Shown piece by piece: positions 1 to 8,342 of a stretch of DNA of 32,735 nt. Source of the stretch: JBOCEF01 sp047610385 (lineage in GTDB: Bacteria > Pseudomonadota > Alphaproteobacteria > Rhodobacterales > Rhodobacteraceae). Within the stretch, counting starts at the first letter, position 1; each line of letters opens with the position of its first letter. The DNA is taken from NCBI GenBank assembly GCA_047610385.1, contig JBLGAC010000045.1, positions 1 through 32,735 on the forward strand, in the 5' to 3' direction. The notes beneath the pieces are model-generated. The model was not told the DNA's origin, searched no databases, and saw nothing but the letters and a program-made list of their open reading frames with translations. The position numbers were made by a program, and so were the translations under genes.

Positions 1-1004
1 CGCAACGCGTTGAAGCCCGAGCCTTCGAACGGATCGGCGATCAGAACCGCCCCCGCCTCGATCAGCTCGGCCTGCGCGCGCGCATAAAGGGCCGTCGTCT
101 CAGCGCAAAGCGGCTGGTCGCGCCAGCCGGGCCCGAACAGCCCGACCCGCTTGCCCTGCAGCGCGTCCTTGGACAGGCCCGCCGCATAGCCGCCCGCCGG
201 GATCTTGCCGACGCTCGCCAAGGTCTTGGGGTCCTCGGCGCTATAGCCCGCCAGCACGTCGAGGCAAAGCGCGGCATCGGTGACGGTGCGGGCGATCGGC
301 CCGACCACGTCGCGGTTCGACGACAATGGCACCACGCCCGCATTCGGGACCAGCCCGATCGTCGGCTTGATCCCCACCAGCCCCTGCGCCGAGGCCGGGT
401 TTTGGATCGAGCCGCCGGTTTCCTCAGCCAGCCCGACGACGCACATCGCGGACGCGACCGCCGCGGCGGTGCCGGCGCTGGACCCGCCCGGCATGCGGTC
501 TTGCAGCACCACGTTGATGGTCGGCCCGGCCCAGCTGTCGTTGGCATGACTGCCGCTATGGCTCAGCACCGGGACGTTGGTCTTGCCGAGGATCACCGCG
601 TCGGCGGCGCGCATCCGGGCCACCACCGGGCTGTCCGTGCCGGGCATCAGATCGACCCCGCCCACCCCGGAATAGAGCATCTTCCACCCCGCGGTCGTGG
701 GAAAGCCGACCATGTCCATCGGGTCCTTGACCACCACGGGAACCCCGGCCAGCGGGCCCAATGGCTCGCCCGCCGCCCGGCGGCGGTCGATGTCCCGCGC
801 GGTGTCGAGCGCGGCGGGGTTCTCGAAGATGATGGCGTTGTACGTGCCGTTCAGCGCGGTGATCCGGGCCATGCTGGCGCGGGTCAGCGCCTCGGCGGTG
901 AACGCGCCTGAGGAGAGGCCGTCTCGGATGCCCGCGATCGTCAGGCCTTCGAGATCGAGCGCCGCGGTCATATCCTGCGAGGTCGAGGCGAGGTCGGTTG
1001 TCAT
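1..1004 (-). CDS. Amidase signature family enzyme (C-terminus cut by window edge)
   Basis: Hydrolyses an amide to the acid and ammonia, presumably in the cytoplasm after import by the transporter upstream. About 334 residues are present. The amidase-signature triad is visible: Lys93 in VVVKDPMD, the cis-Ser175 in PGGSSAGTAAAV, and the nucleophile Ser199 in EETGGSIQNPAS, 24 residues after the cis-Ser as is usual. The ATG at 1004 follows an AGGAAG ribosome site. It is the last gene seen in the minus-strand amiCR-urt operon, 187 bases after the SDR gene, so it may also have its own signal. The rest of the protein lies outside the window. Family assignment is firm; the substrate is inferred from context only. 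Confidence 0.9.
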   Translation of the reverse strand, partial: MTTDLASTSQDMTAALDLEGLTIAGIRDGLSSGAFTAEALTRASMARITALNGTYNAIIFENPAALDTARDIDRRRAAGEPLGPLAGVPVVVKDPMDMVGFPTTAGWKMLYSGVGGVDLMPGTDSPVVARMRAADAVILGKTNVPVLSHSGSHANDSWAGPTINVVLQDRMPGGSSAGTAAAVASAMCVVGLAEETGGSIQNPASAQGLVGIKPTIGLVPNAGVVPLSSNRDVVGPIARTVTDAALCLDVLAGYSAEDPKTLASVGKIPAGGYAAGLSKDALQGKRVGLFGPGWRDQPLCAETTALYARAQAELIEAGAVLIADPFEGSGFNAL

Positions 1005-1161
1005 TGTCGCTTCCTATCTGCCGCCGGGCCGTGGATATCAGGCGCCGCACGGGGCGTTTCGGTTGGGCGGTCCGTCCGCGAGGCCTGTGCCCTGACGGGT
1101 CCGGTCCGGTCTGCAAGGCTGGTCCGTCATTTCCCGGCCCTTGGGCGCAGCAAGTCCGCCA

Positions 1162-1178
1162 CGCGGCCCCGGGCCGCG
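1162..1178 (-). other. GC-rich hairpin between SDR and amidase genes
   Basis: A 7-bp perfect stem (CGCGGCC / GGCCGCG) with a 3-base loop lies in the 187-base gap between the SDR and amidase genes. No T-run follows on the minus strand, so it is not a classical terminator. It could be an mRNA-processing or pausing structure that lowers amidase expression relative to the genes upstream. Nothing else is recognised in the gap. Confidence 0.3.
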
Positions 1179-1191
1179 CGGCGACCCTAGG

Positions 1192-1938
1192 TCAGAGCTG
1201 CACGCCCTTGGTCAGCGCGCCGTCGATCACCAGGTTCGTCCCGCTGGTGAAGCTGGATGCGGGGCTGGAGAGGAACACCGCGCCGCGGGCGATCTCCTCA
1301 GGCTTCGCCATCCGGCCCATCGGGTTCATGCCAAGCGCGGTGGCGAACAGCTCCGGGTTGCCGCTTTCGATCTGCTGCCAGATGCCGCCGTCGAAATAGG
1401 TGTTGCCCGGCGACACCGCATTGGCCCGGATGCCCTTGGGGGCCAGCTTGCACGCAAGGCCATGCGAATAGTGCGCCAACGCCGCCTTGAAGGCACCATA
1501 GGCCGGGCCGGTGAAATCGATCTCGCGCCCCGACACCGACGACACCAGCGTGATCGACGCGGCTGAGGACGCCTCAAGCCACGGCATCGCCGCGTTCACC
1601 ATTCGCACGCAATGCATCAGGTCGGTGTCGAAACCGGCCTGCCAGGCCGCCTCATCATCGGCCACGGCCAGCGCCGACACGTTGCCGATCACGATGTCGA
1701 TGCCGCCCATCGCCTCGGCGCTGGCGGCAACCCAAGCCTCCAAAGCGGCCTTGTCGGACACGTCCACCGCCGTGCCGTGGACGCCGAGCGCCGCGGCCGC
1801 CTCCGCCACATCCGCCGCCGTGCGCGCGCAGATCGACACTTGCGCCCCCTCGGCCACCAGAATCTCAGCGCAGCGCCGTCCGATGCCCTTGCTGCCGCCG
1901 GTGACCAGCGCCCTCAGTCCGTTCAATCCAAGATCCAC
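1192..1938 (-). CDS. SDR-family NAD(P)-dependent oxidoreductase
   Basis: Classical short-chain dehydrogenase of 248 residues. It has the cofactor motif TGGSKGIG at 13-20, NVSAL near 86-90 in the NNAG position, catalytic Ser134 in LVSSVSG, and Tyr147/Lys151 in YGAFK. The C-terminal GTNLVIDGALTKG is typical of the classical group. The start is GTG at 1938, supported by an AAGGAG site six bases upstream; no in-frame ATG fits as well. It lies 24 bases after the formamidase gene in the same operon. A link to amide catabolism, such as oxidation or reduction of a substrate-derived alcohol or aldehyde, is only suggested by position. The substrate is unknown. Confidence 0.88.
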   Translation of the reverse strand: MDLGLNGLRALVTGGSKGIGRRCAEILVAEGAQVSICARTAADVAEAAAALGVHGTAVDVSDKAALEAWVAASAEAMGGIDIVIGNVSALAVADDEAAWQAGFDTDLMHCVRMVNAAMPWLEASSAASITLVSSVSGREIDFTGPAYGAFKAALAHYSHGLACKLAPKGIRANAVSPGNTYFDGGIWQQIESGNPELFATALGMNPMGRMAKPEEIARGAVFLSSPASSFTSGTNLVIDGALTKGVQL

Positions 1939-1962
1939 GCCGTGCTCCTTCGCTGTCGTTGA

Positions 1963-2949
1963 CTATTTGGCGAATTTCTTCGCGATCGAGGCGCCGACGC
2001 TGTATTTCGGGTCGACCATGTTCCCGAGCCGCACCTTGCCGCACATTGTCAGCAGCATGTAGGCCTCAGATTCGCTTTGGCCGGTTTCGGCGGCGAGCCA
2101 CCGGACCAGTTCGCGATAGGCGATGCGCGCCGCGTCCTCCAGCGGCCGGGCCGAGCCGATGAACATCATCATCTCTTCGGTTTCCAGCTGCGGCCAAGAA
2201 TTGCCGTGCCCTTTGATCAGGTCGATCTGCAAGACCACCGTGGCTGGAATTTCCAACGCAACGCCGCACAACTCGCCATCGCCCTGAATCGCGTGGCAAT
2301 CACCCAGATAGAGATACCCGCCCGCCGTGTTCACCGGCAGATAGATGATCGACCCGGGCCCGACATCGGGCATGTCCATGTTGCCGCCGTAGTAATCGGG
2401 TTGCAACGACGAGATCGCTTCGATCTCAGGCGAGGTTCCAATGGTGCCGATGAATGGCTCATAGGGCAAAGTGACCTTGTCGGACCAATAGACCCCGTCG
2501 GTGTCGACCCTGATCTTTTTGACCTTTTCGGGGAGCGGCGCGTTCAGCATCGCGGTGGACCCGGTGCCGACCAGACCGCCGAATTCAGGGATCATGCAAG
2601 TCGTGCCCACCGGCTGCGGCCCGCGCGGCGTGATTGAGATGATCCGCACCGCCAGCGCATCGCCCTTTTCCGCCCCGGTCACATAGATCGGTCCGGTCTG
2701 GGGGTTGAGGAACGGAAAGTTCAGGATCTGCGAGGGAATGTCGGTCTCCGACGTGATCTTGCCTTCGAACGCGTCATGGGTCTCAACGGTCACCACGGCG
2801 CCCGGCGCGACTTCGAGCACCGGATCGACATAGGGGCCGTAGACGTAATGGAATTTCCCCTGATCGGCGATCGTGATCGTGTGGCTTTCGCCCGCCTTGC
2901 CCTTGGCCACGCCCTTGCGCGCCATGATCGAAGTGTCCATCCAACTCAT
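1963..2949 (-). CDS. fmdA: Acetamidase/formamidase family protein
   Basis: A 328-residue member of the FmdA/AmdA family, which hydrolyses formamide or acetamide to the acid and ammonia in the cytoplasm. Family landmarks are the GGNMDMPDVGPGS block and GDCHAIQGDGELCG, which carries the conserved His and Asp of the metal site. It belongs to the shorter form; the well-studied formamidases are around 400 residues. ATG at 2949 follows GGGAG at a normal distance. The gene sits 37 bases after the urtE-like gene in an operon headed by the amide sensor pair amiC-amiR, which fits a short-chain amide substrate. The unrelated amidase at the end of the operon shows that two different amide-hydrolysing folds are co-transcribed. 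Whether formamide, acetamide or another amide is preferred cannot be read from sequence. Confidence 0.88.
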   Translation of the reverse strand: MSWMDTSIMARKGVAKGKAGESHTITIADQGKFHYVYGPYVDPVLEVAPGAVVTVETHDAFEGKITSETDIPSQILNFPFLNPQTGPIYVTGAEKGDALAVRIISITPRGPQPVGTTCMIPEFGGLVGTGSTAMLNAPLPEKVKKIRVDTDGVYWSDKVTLPYEPFIGTIGTSPEIEAISSLQPDYYGGNMDMPDVGPGSIIYLPVNTAGGYLYLGDCHAIQGDGELCGVALEIPATVVLQIDLIKGHGNSWPQLETEEMMMFIGSARPLEDAARIAYRELVRWLAAETGQSESEAYMLLTMCGKVRLGNMVDPKYSVGASIAKKFAK

Positions 2950-2986
2950 TGTTTCAGCTCCCTTTCAGTTTGGTTTCTTGGCGCCA

Positions 2987-3700
2987 TCAGATCGTCAGAT
3001 ACCGGCGCACTTCATCGCGCGAGGTGATCTCCTCGGGGCCGAGGCTCGCCACGATCCGTCCCTTCTCCATCACGTAGCCACGCTGCGCCATGGAAACGAT
3101 CAGATCGAGGTTCTGCTCCACCAGCAGCACCGTCACCCCGGTTTGCGCGTTCAGCTCTCTCACATTACGAGAGATGTCTTTGATGATCGACGGCTGGATG
3201 CCCTCTGACGGCTCGTCCAGCAGCATCAGCCGCGGATGGCCAACCATGGCGCGGCCGATGGCCAGCTGCTGCTGCTGGCCGCCCGACAAGGTTCCGGCGC
3301 GCTGGCGGGCGCGGTCTTTCAGGATCGGGAAAAACCGATAGATCATGTCGTAGTCGGGGGCCGCACGGCCTTTTCCGGCCGCTTCGCCCACCAGCAGGTT
3401 TTCGCGCACGGTCAGATCTGGAAACACGTCGCGGCCCTGAGGGATGTAGCCGACGCCCTGCAGGGCGCGCTGGTTCGCGGGGGACGCGGTCACATCCTGG
3501 CCCGCGATGCGGATCGTCCCCGCGCTGGGGGCCAGAAGGCCGGTCAGTGTGCGCATCAGCGTGCTCTTGCCCACGCCGTTGCGGCCGATCACCGCCACGA
3601 TCTCGCCGGCGTTCAGGGTCAGATCGACCCCCTGCAAGACCTGCTCGCCGCCATAGCCGCTGCACAAGCCTTCGACTTCGAGAAGAACAGCGTCACTCAT
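2987..3700 (-). CDS. urtE: ABC transporter ATP-binding protein, UrtE/FmdF-like
   Basis: Cytoplasmic ATPase subunit, 237 residues, of the branched-chain amino acid/urea/short-amide importer class. Walker A is GRNGVGKST (39-47), the signature is LSGGQQQQLAIGRA, and Walker B is LMLLDEPSEGIQPS. The EGIQPSI stretch after Walker B is typical of the UrtE branch. The start overlaps the urtD stop by eight bases, so translation is probably coupled. With the upstream genes it completes a five-gene transporter. Context (amiC/amiR, formamidase, amidase) suggests short-chain amides or urea rather than amino acids. Confidence 0.9.
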   Translation of the reverse strand: MSDAVLLEVEGLCSGYGGEQVLQGVDLTLNAGEIVAVIGRNGVGKSTLMRTLTGLLAPSAGTIRIAGQDVTASPANQRALQGVGYIPQGRDVFPDLTVRENLLVGEAAGKGRAAPDYDMIYRFFPILKDRARQRAGTLSGGQQQQLAIGRAMVGHPRLMLLDEPSEGIQPSIIKDISRNVRELNAQTGVTVLLVEQNLDLIVSMAQRGYVMEKGRIVASLGPEEITSRDEVRRYLTI

Positions 3701-4412
3701 CGGCCGCTCCCAGATAGATTTCCTGAACGCCCGGATGCGCGGTCATCTCGGCGATGCTGCCTTGCGCGAATATCGCGCCCATATGCAGCACCGTCACCCT
3801 GTCCGCGATCTGCTGGACGAAGGCCATGTCATGCTCCACCGCCAGAATGGTGATGCCGCGCGCGTTCAGATCGTGAAGCATCTCACCGGTCTTGCGGGTC
3901 TCGTCGGGCGACATGCCCGCCGTCGGCTCATCCAGCAGCAGAAGCGACGGCTCAACCCCGACCGCCATCCCGATCTCCAGCCACTGCTGCTGGCCGTGGG
4001 AAAGCACCCCCGCCGGCGTGGTCGCGGCGTCCGTCAGGTTGGTGAACTCCAGCACCTGGCGCACGGTCGCGCTAAGGCTCGCGCCATGCAGATGGCGCTG
4101 GAACGCCACCTCCAGATTCTGGCGCACGCTCAGCGCCTTGAAAATGCCCGGCACCTGGAACTTGACGCTGATGCCCCGGCGGATCCGTTCGAACGAGCGC
4201 ATCGCGGTGATGTCCTCGCCGGCGAAGGTGATGGTGCCGCTGTCAGGCGAGTGTTCACCGAGCAGCAGCCGGAAGAACGACGATTTGCCCGCGCCGTTCG
4301 GTCCGATCAGGCAGTGCATCGCCCCGGCGTCCAGCGCAAAGTCAATATCGCGCGCGACGGTCACGCCGCCGAACCGCTTGCACAGCTTGCAGACTTCGAG
4401 AATCCGGGTCAT
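3693..4412 (-). CDS. urtD: ABC transporter ATP-binding protein, UrtD-like
   Basis: Second ATPase of the importer, 239 residues. Walker A is GPNGAGKSS near 37-45, the signature is LSHGQQQWLEIG, and Walker B is LLLLDEPTAGM followed by the switch region VEHDM. The LSHGQQQWLEIGMA form is characteristic of the UrtD/LivG branch. The frame is open further upstream, but the ATG at 4412 overlaps the urtC stop as ATGA and starts exactly at the beginning of the family domain, so that start is chosen. It pairs with the UrtE-like ATPase to power the heterodimeric permease. Confidence 0.92.
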   Translation of the reverse strand: MTRILEVCKLCKRFGGVTVARDIDFALDAGAMHCLIGPNGAGKSSFFRLLLGEHSPDSGTITFAGEDITAMRSFERIRRGISVKFQVPGIFKALSVRQNLEVAFQRHLHGASLSATVRQVLEFTNLTDAATTPAGVLSHGQQQWLEIGMAVGVEPSLLLLDEPTAGMSPDETRKTGEMLHDLNARGITILAVEHDMAFVQQIADRVTVLHMGAIFAQGSIAEMTAHPGVQEIYLGAADE

Positions 4413-5506
4413 CGGCGCACCTTTCCAAACAGTCGTCCGATCCGGTCCATCGCAGTGGTGACCAGCCCGTCCGGGGTGACCAGCACGGTGAACACCAGCA
4501 GCGCGCCCATGACGATCAGGGCATATTGGCTGCCGTAGATGGTCAGGGACTGGAAACCGGCGATCACCAGAACGCTGCCCAGCAGCGTCGCGGTGATATC
4601 GCGCCGACCGCCCACCGCCACCCAGATGATCGGCAGCGCGGCGGAGGTCAGGCCCATGCTCGACGGGGTGATATACTGCCCCCACGCGGTATAAAGCACG
4701 CCTGAAAGTCCCGCCAGCGCCCCGCCCAGACCGAACGCCAGCGTTTGATAGAGCCGGATGTCGTAGCCCAGCATCTCGGTACGCTCAGGGTTCTCGCGGA
4801 TGGCCACCAAAACGTTGCCGAAGGGCGCGTTCAGCACCATGCGCAGGCCCAGATAGACCAGTATCACCATGCCCAGCAGCACATAATAGAGCGCCGTGCC
4901 CGAATAGAGCACCACATCGCCCCCGACCCACGGCACGGTCAGCGGCGGCATGCCGGACATGCCGTTGAACCCGTTCAGCCGCGCCTCGCCGATGCGCCAT
5001 TGCGGCCCGGCGGTTTGGGCCATGAACGTCTCCAGCACCAACGTGACCGACAGGGTCACGATGCCGATGAACACGCCCTTGATACGGCCGTAGAACATGA
5101 AATAGCCGATCAGCAGCGCAAAGGCGCCGCCAAGCGCCACCGCCAAGATCAGCGCAAGCCAGGTCAGCCCATAGGCCGATCCGATGTTGATCGTGATCAC
5201 GCCATACGCATAGCCGGACAGGCCGAAGAACGCAGTTTGACCGAAACTCAGCGCGCCGCAATAGCCCCAGACCACCCCCAGCCCCATGGCCATGAAGGTC
5301 CAGACCATGAAATAGGCCGCGTTGCCGACGGTATAGTCATCGCTGACCATCGGATAGAGAGCCGCCGCCAGGACCGCCAGCGCCGCCGCCGCCCAGAAGG
5401 CCGGGCCGCGCCCCATGGTCTGCGGCCCTTCGAGCCGTGCCAGCCAGACCGTCAGACCCCGCCGTGCCGGCGTCGCCGCCGCATCGGCCATCGGCGCCGC
5501 GCTCAT
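4409..5506 (-). CDS. urtC: ABC transporter permease, UrtC-like
   Basis: Inner-membrane permease of 365 residues with many hydrophobic segments and the conserved SFGQTAFFGLSGYAYG block in its first third, as in UrtC/LivM. ARLNGFNGMSGMPP and RENPERTEMLGYD are also typical UrtC positions. ATG at 5506 overlaps the urtB stop as ATGA, the pattern used by several genes in this operon; an upstream in-frame GTG at 5515 is possible but less likely. It forms a heterodimer with UrtB. A paralogue with the same motifs lies at 12906-13937 in the divergent operon. Confidence 0.92.
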   Translation of the reverse strand: MSAAPMADAAATPARRGLTVWLARLEGPQTMGRGPAFWAAAALAVLAAALYPMVSDDYTVGNAAYFMVWTFMAMGLGVVWGYCGALSFGQTAFFGLSGYAYGVITINIGSAYGLTWLALILAVALGGAFALLIGYFMFYGRIKGVFIGIVTLSVTLVLETFMAQTAGPQWRIGEARLNGFNGMSGMPPLTVPWVGGDVVLYSGTALYYVLLGMVILVYLGLRMVLNAPFGNVLVAIRENPERTEMLGYDIRLYQTLAFGLGGALAGLSGVLYTAWGQYITPSSMGLTSAALPIIWVAVGGRRDITATLLGSVLVIAGFQSLTIYGSQYALIVMGALLVFTVLVTPDGLVTTAMDRIGRLFGKVRR

Positions 5507-6375
5507 CGCTGCCACCGTTTTACAAAGGTCGACAGGCCGCCGGGCAGGAGCCGGATCACCACGATCACTGCGACCAGCAGCCCGATCTGCCCAAACAACT
5601 GCCCGTACCAGGCGGTCAGGCTGGCGCGGATGATCGCCAAGATCGCCGCCGCCGGGGCCGCTCCGACAAAGATGTCAGCGCCGCCCACCACAACCGTCAC
5701 GAAGCTTTCGACGATAAAGGTCGCCCCCATGGTCGGCACCATCGTCATCGTCGGTGCGTAGAGCCCGCCGGCCAGCCCCGCCAGCCCCGCGCCCAGCCCG
5801 AAGGTCAGCCCATAGATCCGCTTTGTGTCGACCCCGAGCGCGCGCGCCATCGCCGGGCGCTGAATGGTCGCGCGGGCCATCACGCCGAACCGCGTTTGAT
5901 AGAACACCAGATAAAGGCTGCCGAGCAACCCGATCGACGCCGCGAACAGCACCAATCGATAGATGGAATAGGACTGCTCACCCAAGGCCATGCTGCCCAG
6001 CGGCGTGCCCACGCCCTGCATCGTCGGCCCAAGCACAATAAGCACCCCTTGCGTGGCGATCAGGCTGATCCCCCAGGTCGCGATGATTGAATCAAGCGGC
6101 CGGTGATAGAGATGACGCATCACCGTGCGTTCCAGCGCCATGCCCACCGCCGCGGCCGCAAGCGCCCCGCAGGCGATAGCCAGTGGCAGGGGCGCCCCGG
6201 CCCGTGCGGCGGCGGCGGTCACATAGGCCCCGCACATGATGAATTCCCCATGGGCCAGGTTGATGATCCCCATCATGCCGAAGATCACGGCAAGCCCCGC
6301 ACAGGAGATGACAAGAAAGGAAAATGCATCACCGAACTGGTAGAAGAAGGAAAAGATCATCGCTAAAAAATCCAC
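5503..6375 (-). CDS. urtB: ABC transporter permease, UrtB-like
   Basis: Inner-membrane permease of 290 residues, LivH/UrtB type, with the hallmark NLAHGEFIMCGAY block near the N-terminus and RAIAR-type EAA-like loops replaced here by ARATIQRPAMARALGV. The start is GTG at 6375, preceded by AAGGGG at eight bases; an internal ATG at 6360 would remove the first five residues. It follows urtA by 69 bases, the largest gap between amiC and urtC. That spacing is common after a highly expressed binding-protein gene. Confidence 0.9.
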   Translation of the reverse strand: MDFLAMIFSFFYQFGDAFSFLVISCAGLAVIFGMMGIINLAHGEFIMCGAYVTAAAARAGAPLPLAIACGALAAAAVGMALERTVMRHLYHRPLDSIIATWGISLIATQGVLIVLGPTMQGVGTPLGSMALGEQSYSIYRLVLFAASIGLLGSLYLVFYQTRFGVMARATIQRPAMARALGVDTKRIYGLTFGLGAGLAGLAGGLYAPTMTMVPTMGATFIVESFVTVVVGGADIFVGAAPAAAILAIIRASLTAWYGQLFGQIGLLVAVIVVIRLLPGGLSTFVKRWQR

Positions 6376-6444
6376 GCACCGTGCCCCTTGCCTCTGAAAT
6401 CCGTTGAAGCCAGGCGAGGCCGAAGCCTCGCCCGGGACGTCACT

Positions 6445-7683
6445 TCACTGTGCCGGCGGCGGGTTCGACGGCGTATATTGCGCGCTGGGATCGTTCTTTG
6501 TCAGATCGCAGCCCGCATCGCCCAGCCAGTAGGGCGCGATGCTTTCCCACACTTTAGGGAAAGTGATCGAATGGTCGTCCTCGACCTTTGCCAGATAGAT
6601 CGTGTGGGACATGTGCTGGCTTTTGGGGTCAAGGCAGACATTGCCGGACGGTCCGTCGAAGCAGACATCGCCCTCGCCCAGAACAGCGCGGATCGCGTCA
6701 TGATCGGTGCTGCCGGCCCGCTCGACCATCTGCTTGTAGAGGTTGACGGCGATGTAGGAGTTCGCAGCCTCTTGGTTGATATACGGCTCGTCGGGGAACA
6801 TCCCACGGAACCGTTCCACGAAGTCGTTCGAGGCCGGGCTGTCGATCTCTTCTATGTAGTTGGTGGTCACAAACATGTTCGCCAGACTTGGCGGGGTGAA
6901 GCGTTTGTGCTCATAGCCCTGACCGACATTGACCGACGACGCCATGGGCAGGGCCACACTGGCCGCCGCCGCCTGCTCGTAATAGGAGGCCTGGGCCGAG
7001 CCCACCAGAAGCGTCACGACGAAATCGGCCTCGGTCGCCTGGATGTTCTGAATGGTCTGGGAGAATTGCGAGACACCAAGCGGGATGAATTCCTCGCCCA
7101 CCATCTTGCCGCCATTCTCGGCCACGATCTGGCGCACCCACTCGGCCGAGATCTGGCCGAAGTTGTAGTCAGCGGCGAGCGTGTAGACGTTTGGCCCATA
7201 GGTTTCCATCATCCACGGGATGAGGGTGGAGAACTGCTGCTCTGGGACGGCGCCAGTGACGATCATGTTGTTGTCGCACACGCCGCCTTCGTACTGGTTG
7301 TTGTAAAAGGCCAGCCCGTCGAACTGGTTCACGATGGGCCGATATGCTTCACGCGACGCTGATGAAAAGCCAGCGAAGACAACGTCCACTTTGTCTTGCT
7401 GCAGGACGCGGCGCATGAATTCCTGATAGCGGCGGTTGTCGGACTGGGTGTCATAGATCACCAGTTCGATGGGGCGGCCAGCAATGCCGCCGGCATCGTT
7501 GATCTCCTTGGCAGCCAGCTCGATGGCGTGGACCTTGACCATGGTAGCGGCGGCGAAATCACCGGACTGATCCTCGAGAACGCCGATCTTAATCGGCCCG
7601 TCCTCGGCCAGCGCCGGGATTGCGGCGATGACGGATCCGGCCAGCGCCGCGGCCAAAATGCATTGGCTTTGGAAGATGTTCAT
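6445..7683 (-). CDS. urtA: Urea/short-chain amide ABC transporter substrate-binding protein
   Basis: Periplasmic binding protein, 412 residues, with a Sec-type signal peptide: hydrophobic segment 8-22 and ALA cleavage motif ending near 26. The mature protein starts with GPIKIGVLEDQSG and contains the YNNQYEGGVCDNN motif of the UrtA/AmiC-like clade. The ATG at 7683 overlaps the amiR stop as ATGA and has AAGGAG at the right distance; an in-frame ATG seven codons upstream lacks that support. It delivers substrate to UrtBC. AmiC upstream is a cytoplasmic relative of the same fold, so transporter and sensor probably see the same class of ligand. Confidence 0.92.
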   Translation of the reverse strand: MNIFQSQCILAAALAGSVIAAIPALAEDGPIKIGVLEDQSGDFAAATMVKVHAIELAAKEINDAGGIAGRPIELVIYDTQSDNRRYQEFMRRVLQQDKVDVVFAGFSSASREAYRPIVNQFDGLAFYNNQYEGGVCDNNMIVTGAVPEQQFSTLIPWMMETYGPNVYTLAADYNFGQISAEWVRQIVAENGGKMVGEEFIPLGVSQFSQTIQNIQATEADFVVTLLVGSAQASYYEQAAAASVALPMASSVNVGQGYEHKRFTPPSLANMFVTTNYIEEIDSPASNDFVERFRGMFPDEPYINQEAANSYIAVNLYKQMVERAGSTDHDAIRAVLGEGDVCFDGPSGNVCLDPKSQHMSHTIYLAKVEDDHSITFPKVWESIAPYWLGDAGCDLTKNDPSAQYTPSNPPPAQ

Positions 7684-8342
7684 TGGTTGGGTCTCCTTTT
7701 GCACGAGGCGTTTTTTCGGATGGTTCGGGGTTGTTTTTCGGACGCGCCGCCGATCGGCAGATCGGCGGGTCCGGAGCGGGCGAGCTGCTCGCGGGCCATG
7801 TCGTCGATGGGCAGGCGGCGGTTCATGGCGGCGAGGCGGAGGTGCTCATAGGCGTCGTCCTGATCGATGCCGTGCACGTCCATCATCTCGACCACCGCCT
7901 TGGTGACGACGCGACGTCCCGCGAGCCGCCGGCGCATGGCGTCGATCTCGCGGGCGGTCTTCTGGCGCTGCTCATGCTCGTTGACGGCCAGCAGCAGGGC
8001 GGTGAACACGCCCGAACTGCGGATCGGCTTGAGGATGTGGCTGGTGCAGCCTTCGCGCACAACGCGCGCGAGGCGGCTTGGCGCTTCGGTGCCGATCAGC
8101 GCGATCCGCGGCACGCAGGGTGCGGCGCCGCACTGGGGCGCCCCCTCGATGGCGCTGTCGGTATCGACCAGCATCACATCGCACGCGGCCAATGCGGCGC
8201 GGTCGGGGTCCTGGGGGTCCAGCGGCTGAACGCTCAGGCCCAGTTTGCCGAGCACGCTGATCAAAACCCGGCGGTTGTGGTCGTCCGGGTGGATCACCAA
8301 GGCGCGCATGCCGCGGAAGTTCTGAATGATGGCGCCCTTCAT
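7680..8342 (-). CDS. amiR: ANTAR-domain transcription antiterminator AmiR
   Basis: A 220-residue protein with an N-terminal pseudo-receiver domain (about 12-120; LVDTD near 60 and HILKPI with Lys105 mark the fold), a coiled helix, and a C-terminal ANTAR RNA-binding domain (about 131-188; REIDAMRRRLAGRRVV, then AYEHLRLAAMNRRLPIDDMA). Family knowledge: in Pseudomonas, AmiR is held inactive by AmiC and, when amide releases it, binds leader RNA and prevents termination. ATG at 8342 overlaps the amiC stop as ATGA, and its stop overlaps urtA in the same way. The two leader terminators at 9510-9552 and 10370-10414 are the obvious targets. A 30-residue basic tail beyond ANTAR is unusual and may be variable. 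Confidence 0.93.
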   Translation of the reverse strand: MKGAIIQNFRGMRALVIHPDDHNRRVLISVLGKLGLSVQPLDPQDPDRAALAACDVMLVDTDSAIEGAPQCGAAPCVPRIALIGTEAPSRLARVVREGCTSHILKPIRSSGVFTALLLAVNEHEQRQKTAREIDAMRRRLAGRRVVTKAVVEMMDVHGIDQDDAYEHLRLAAMNRRLPIDDMAREQLARSGPADLPIGGASEKQPRTIRKNASCKRRPNQ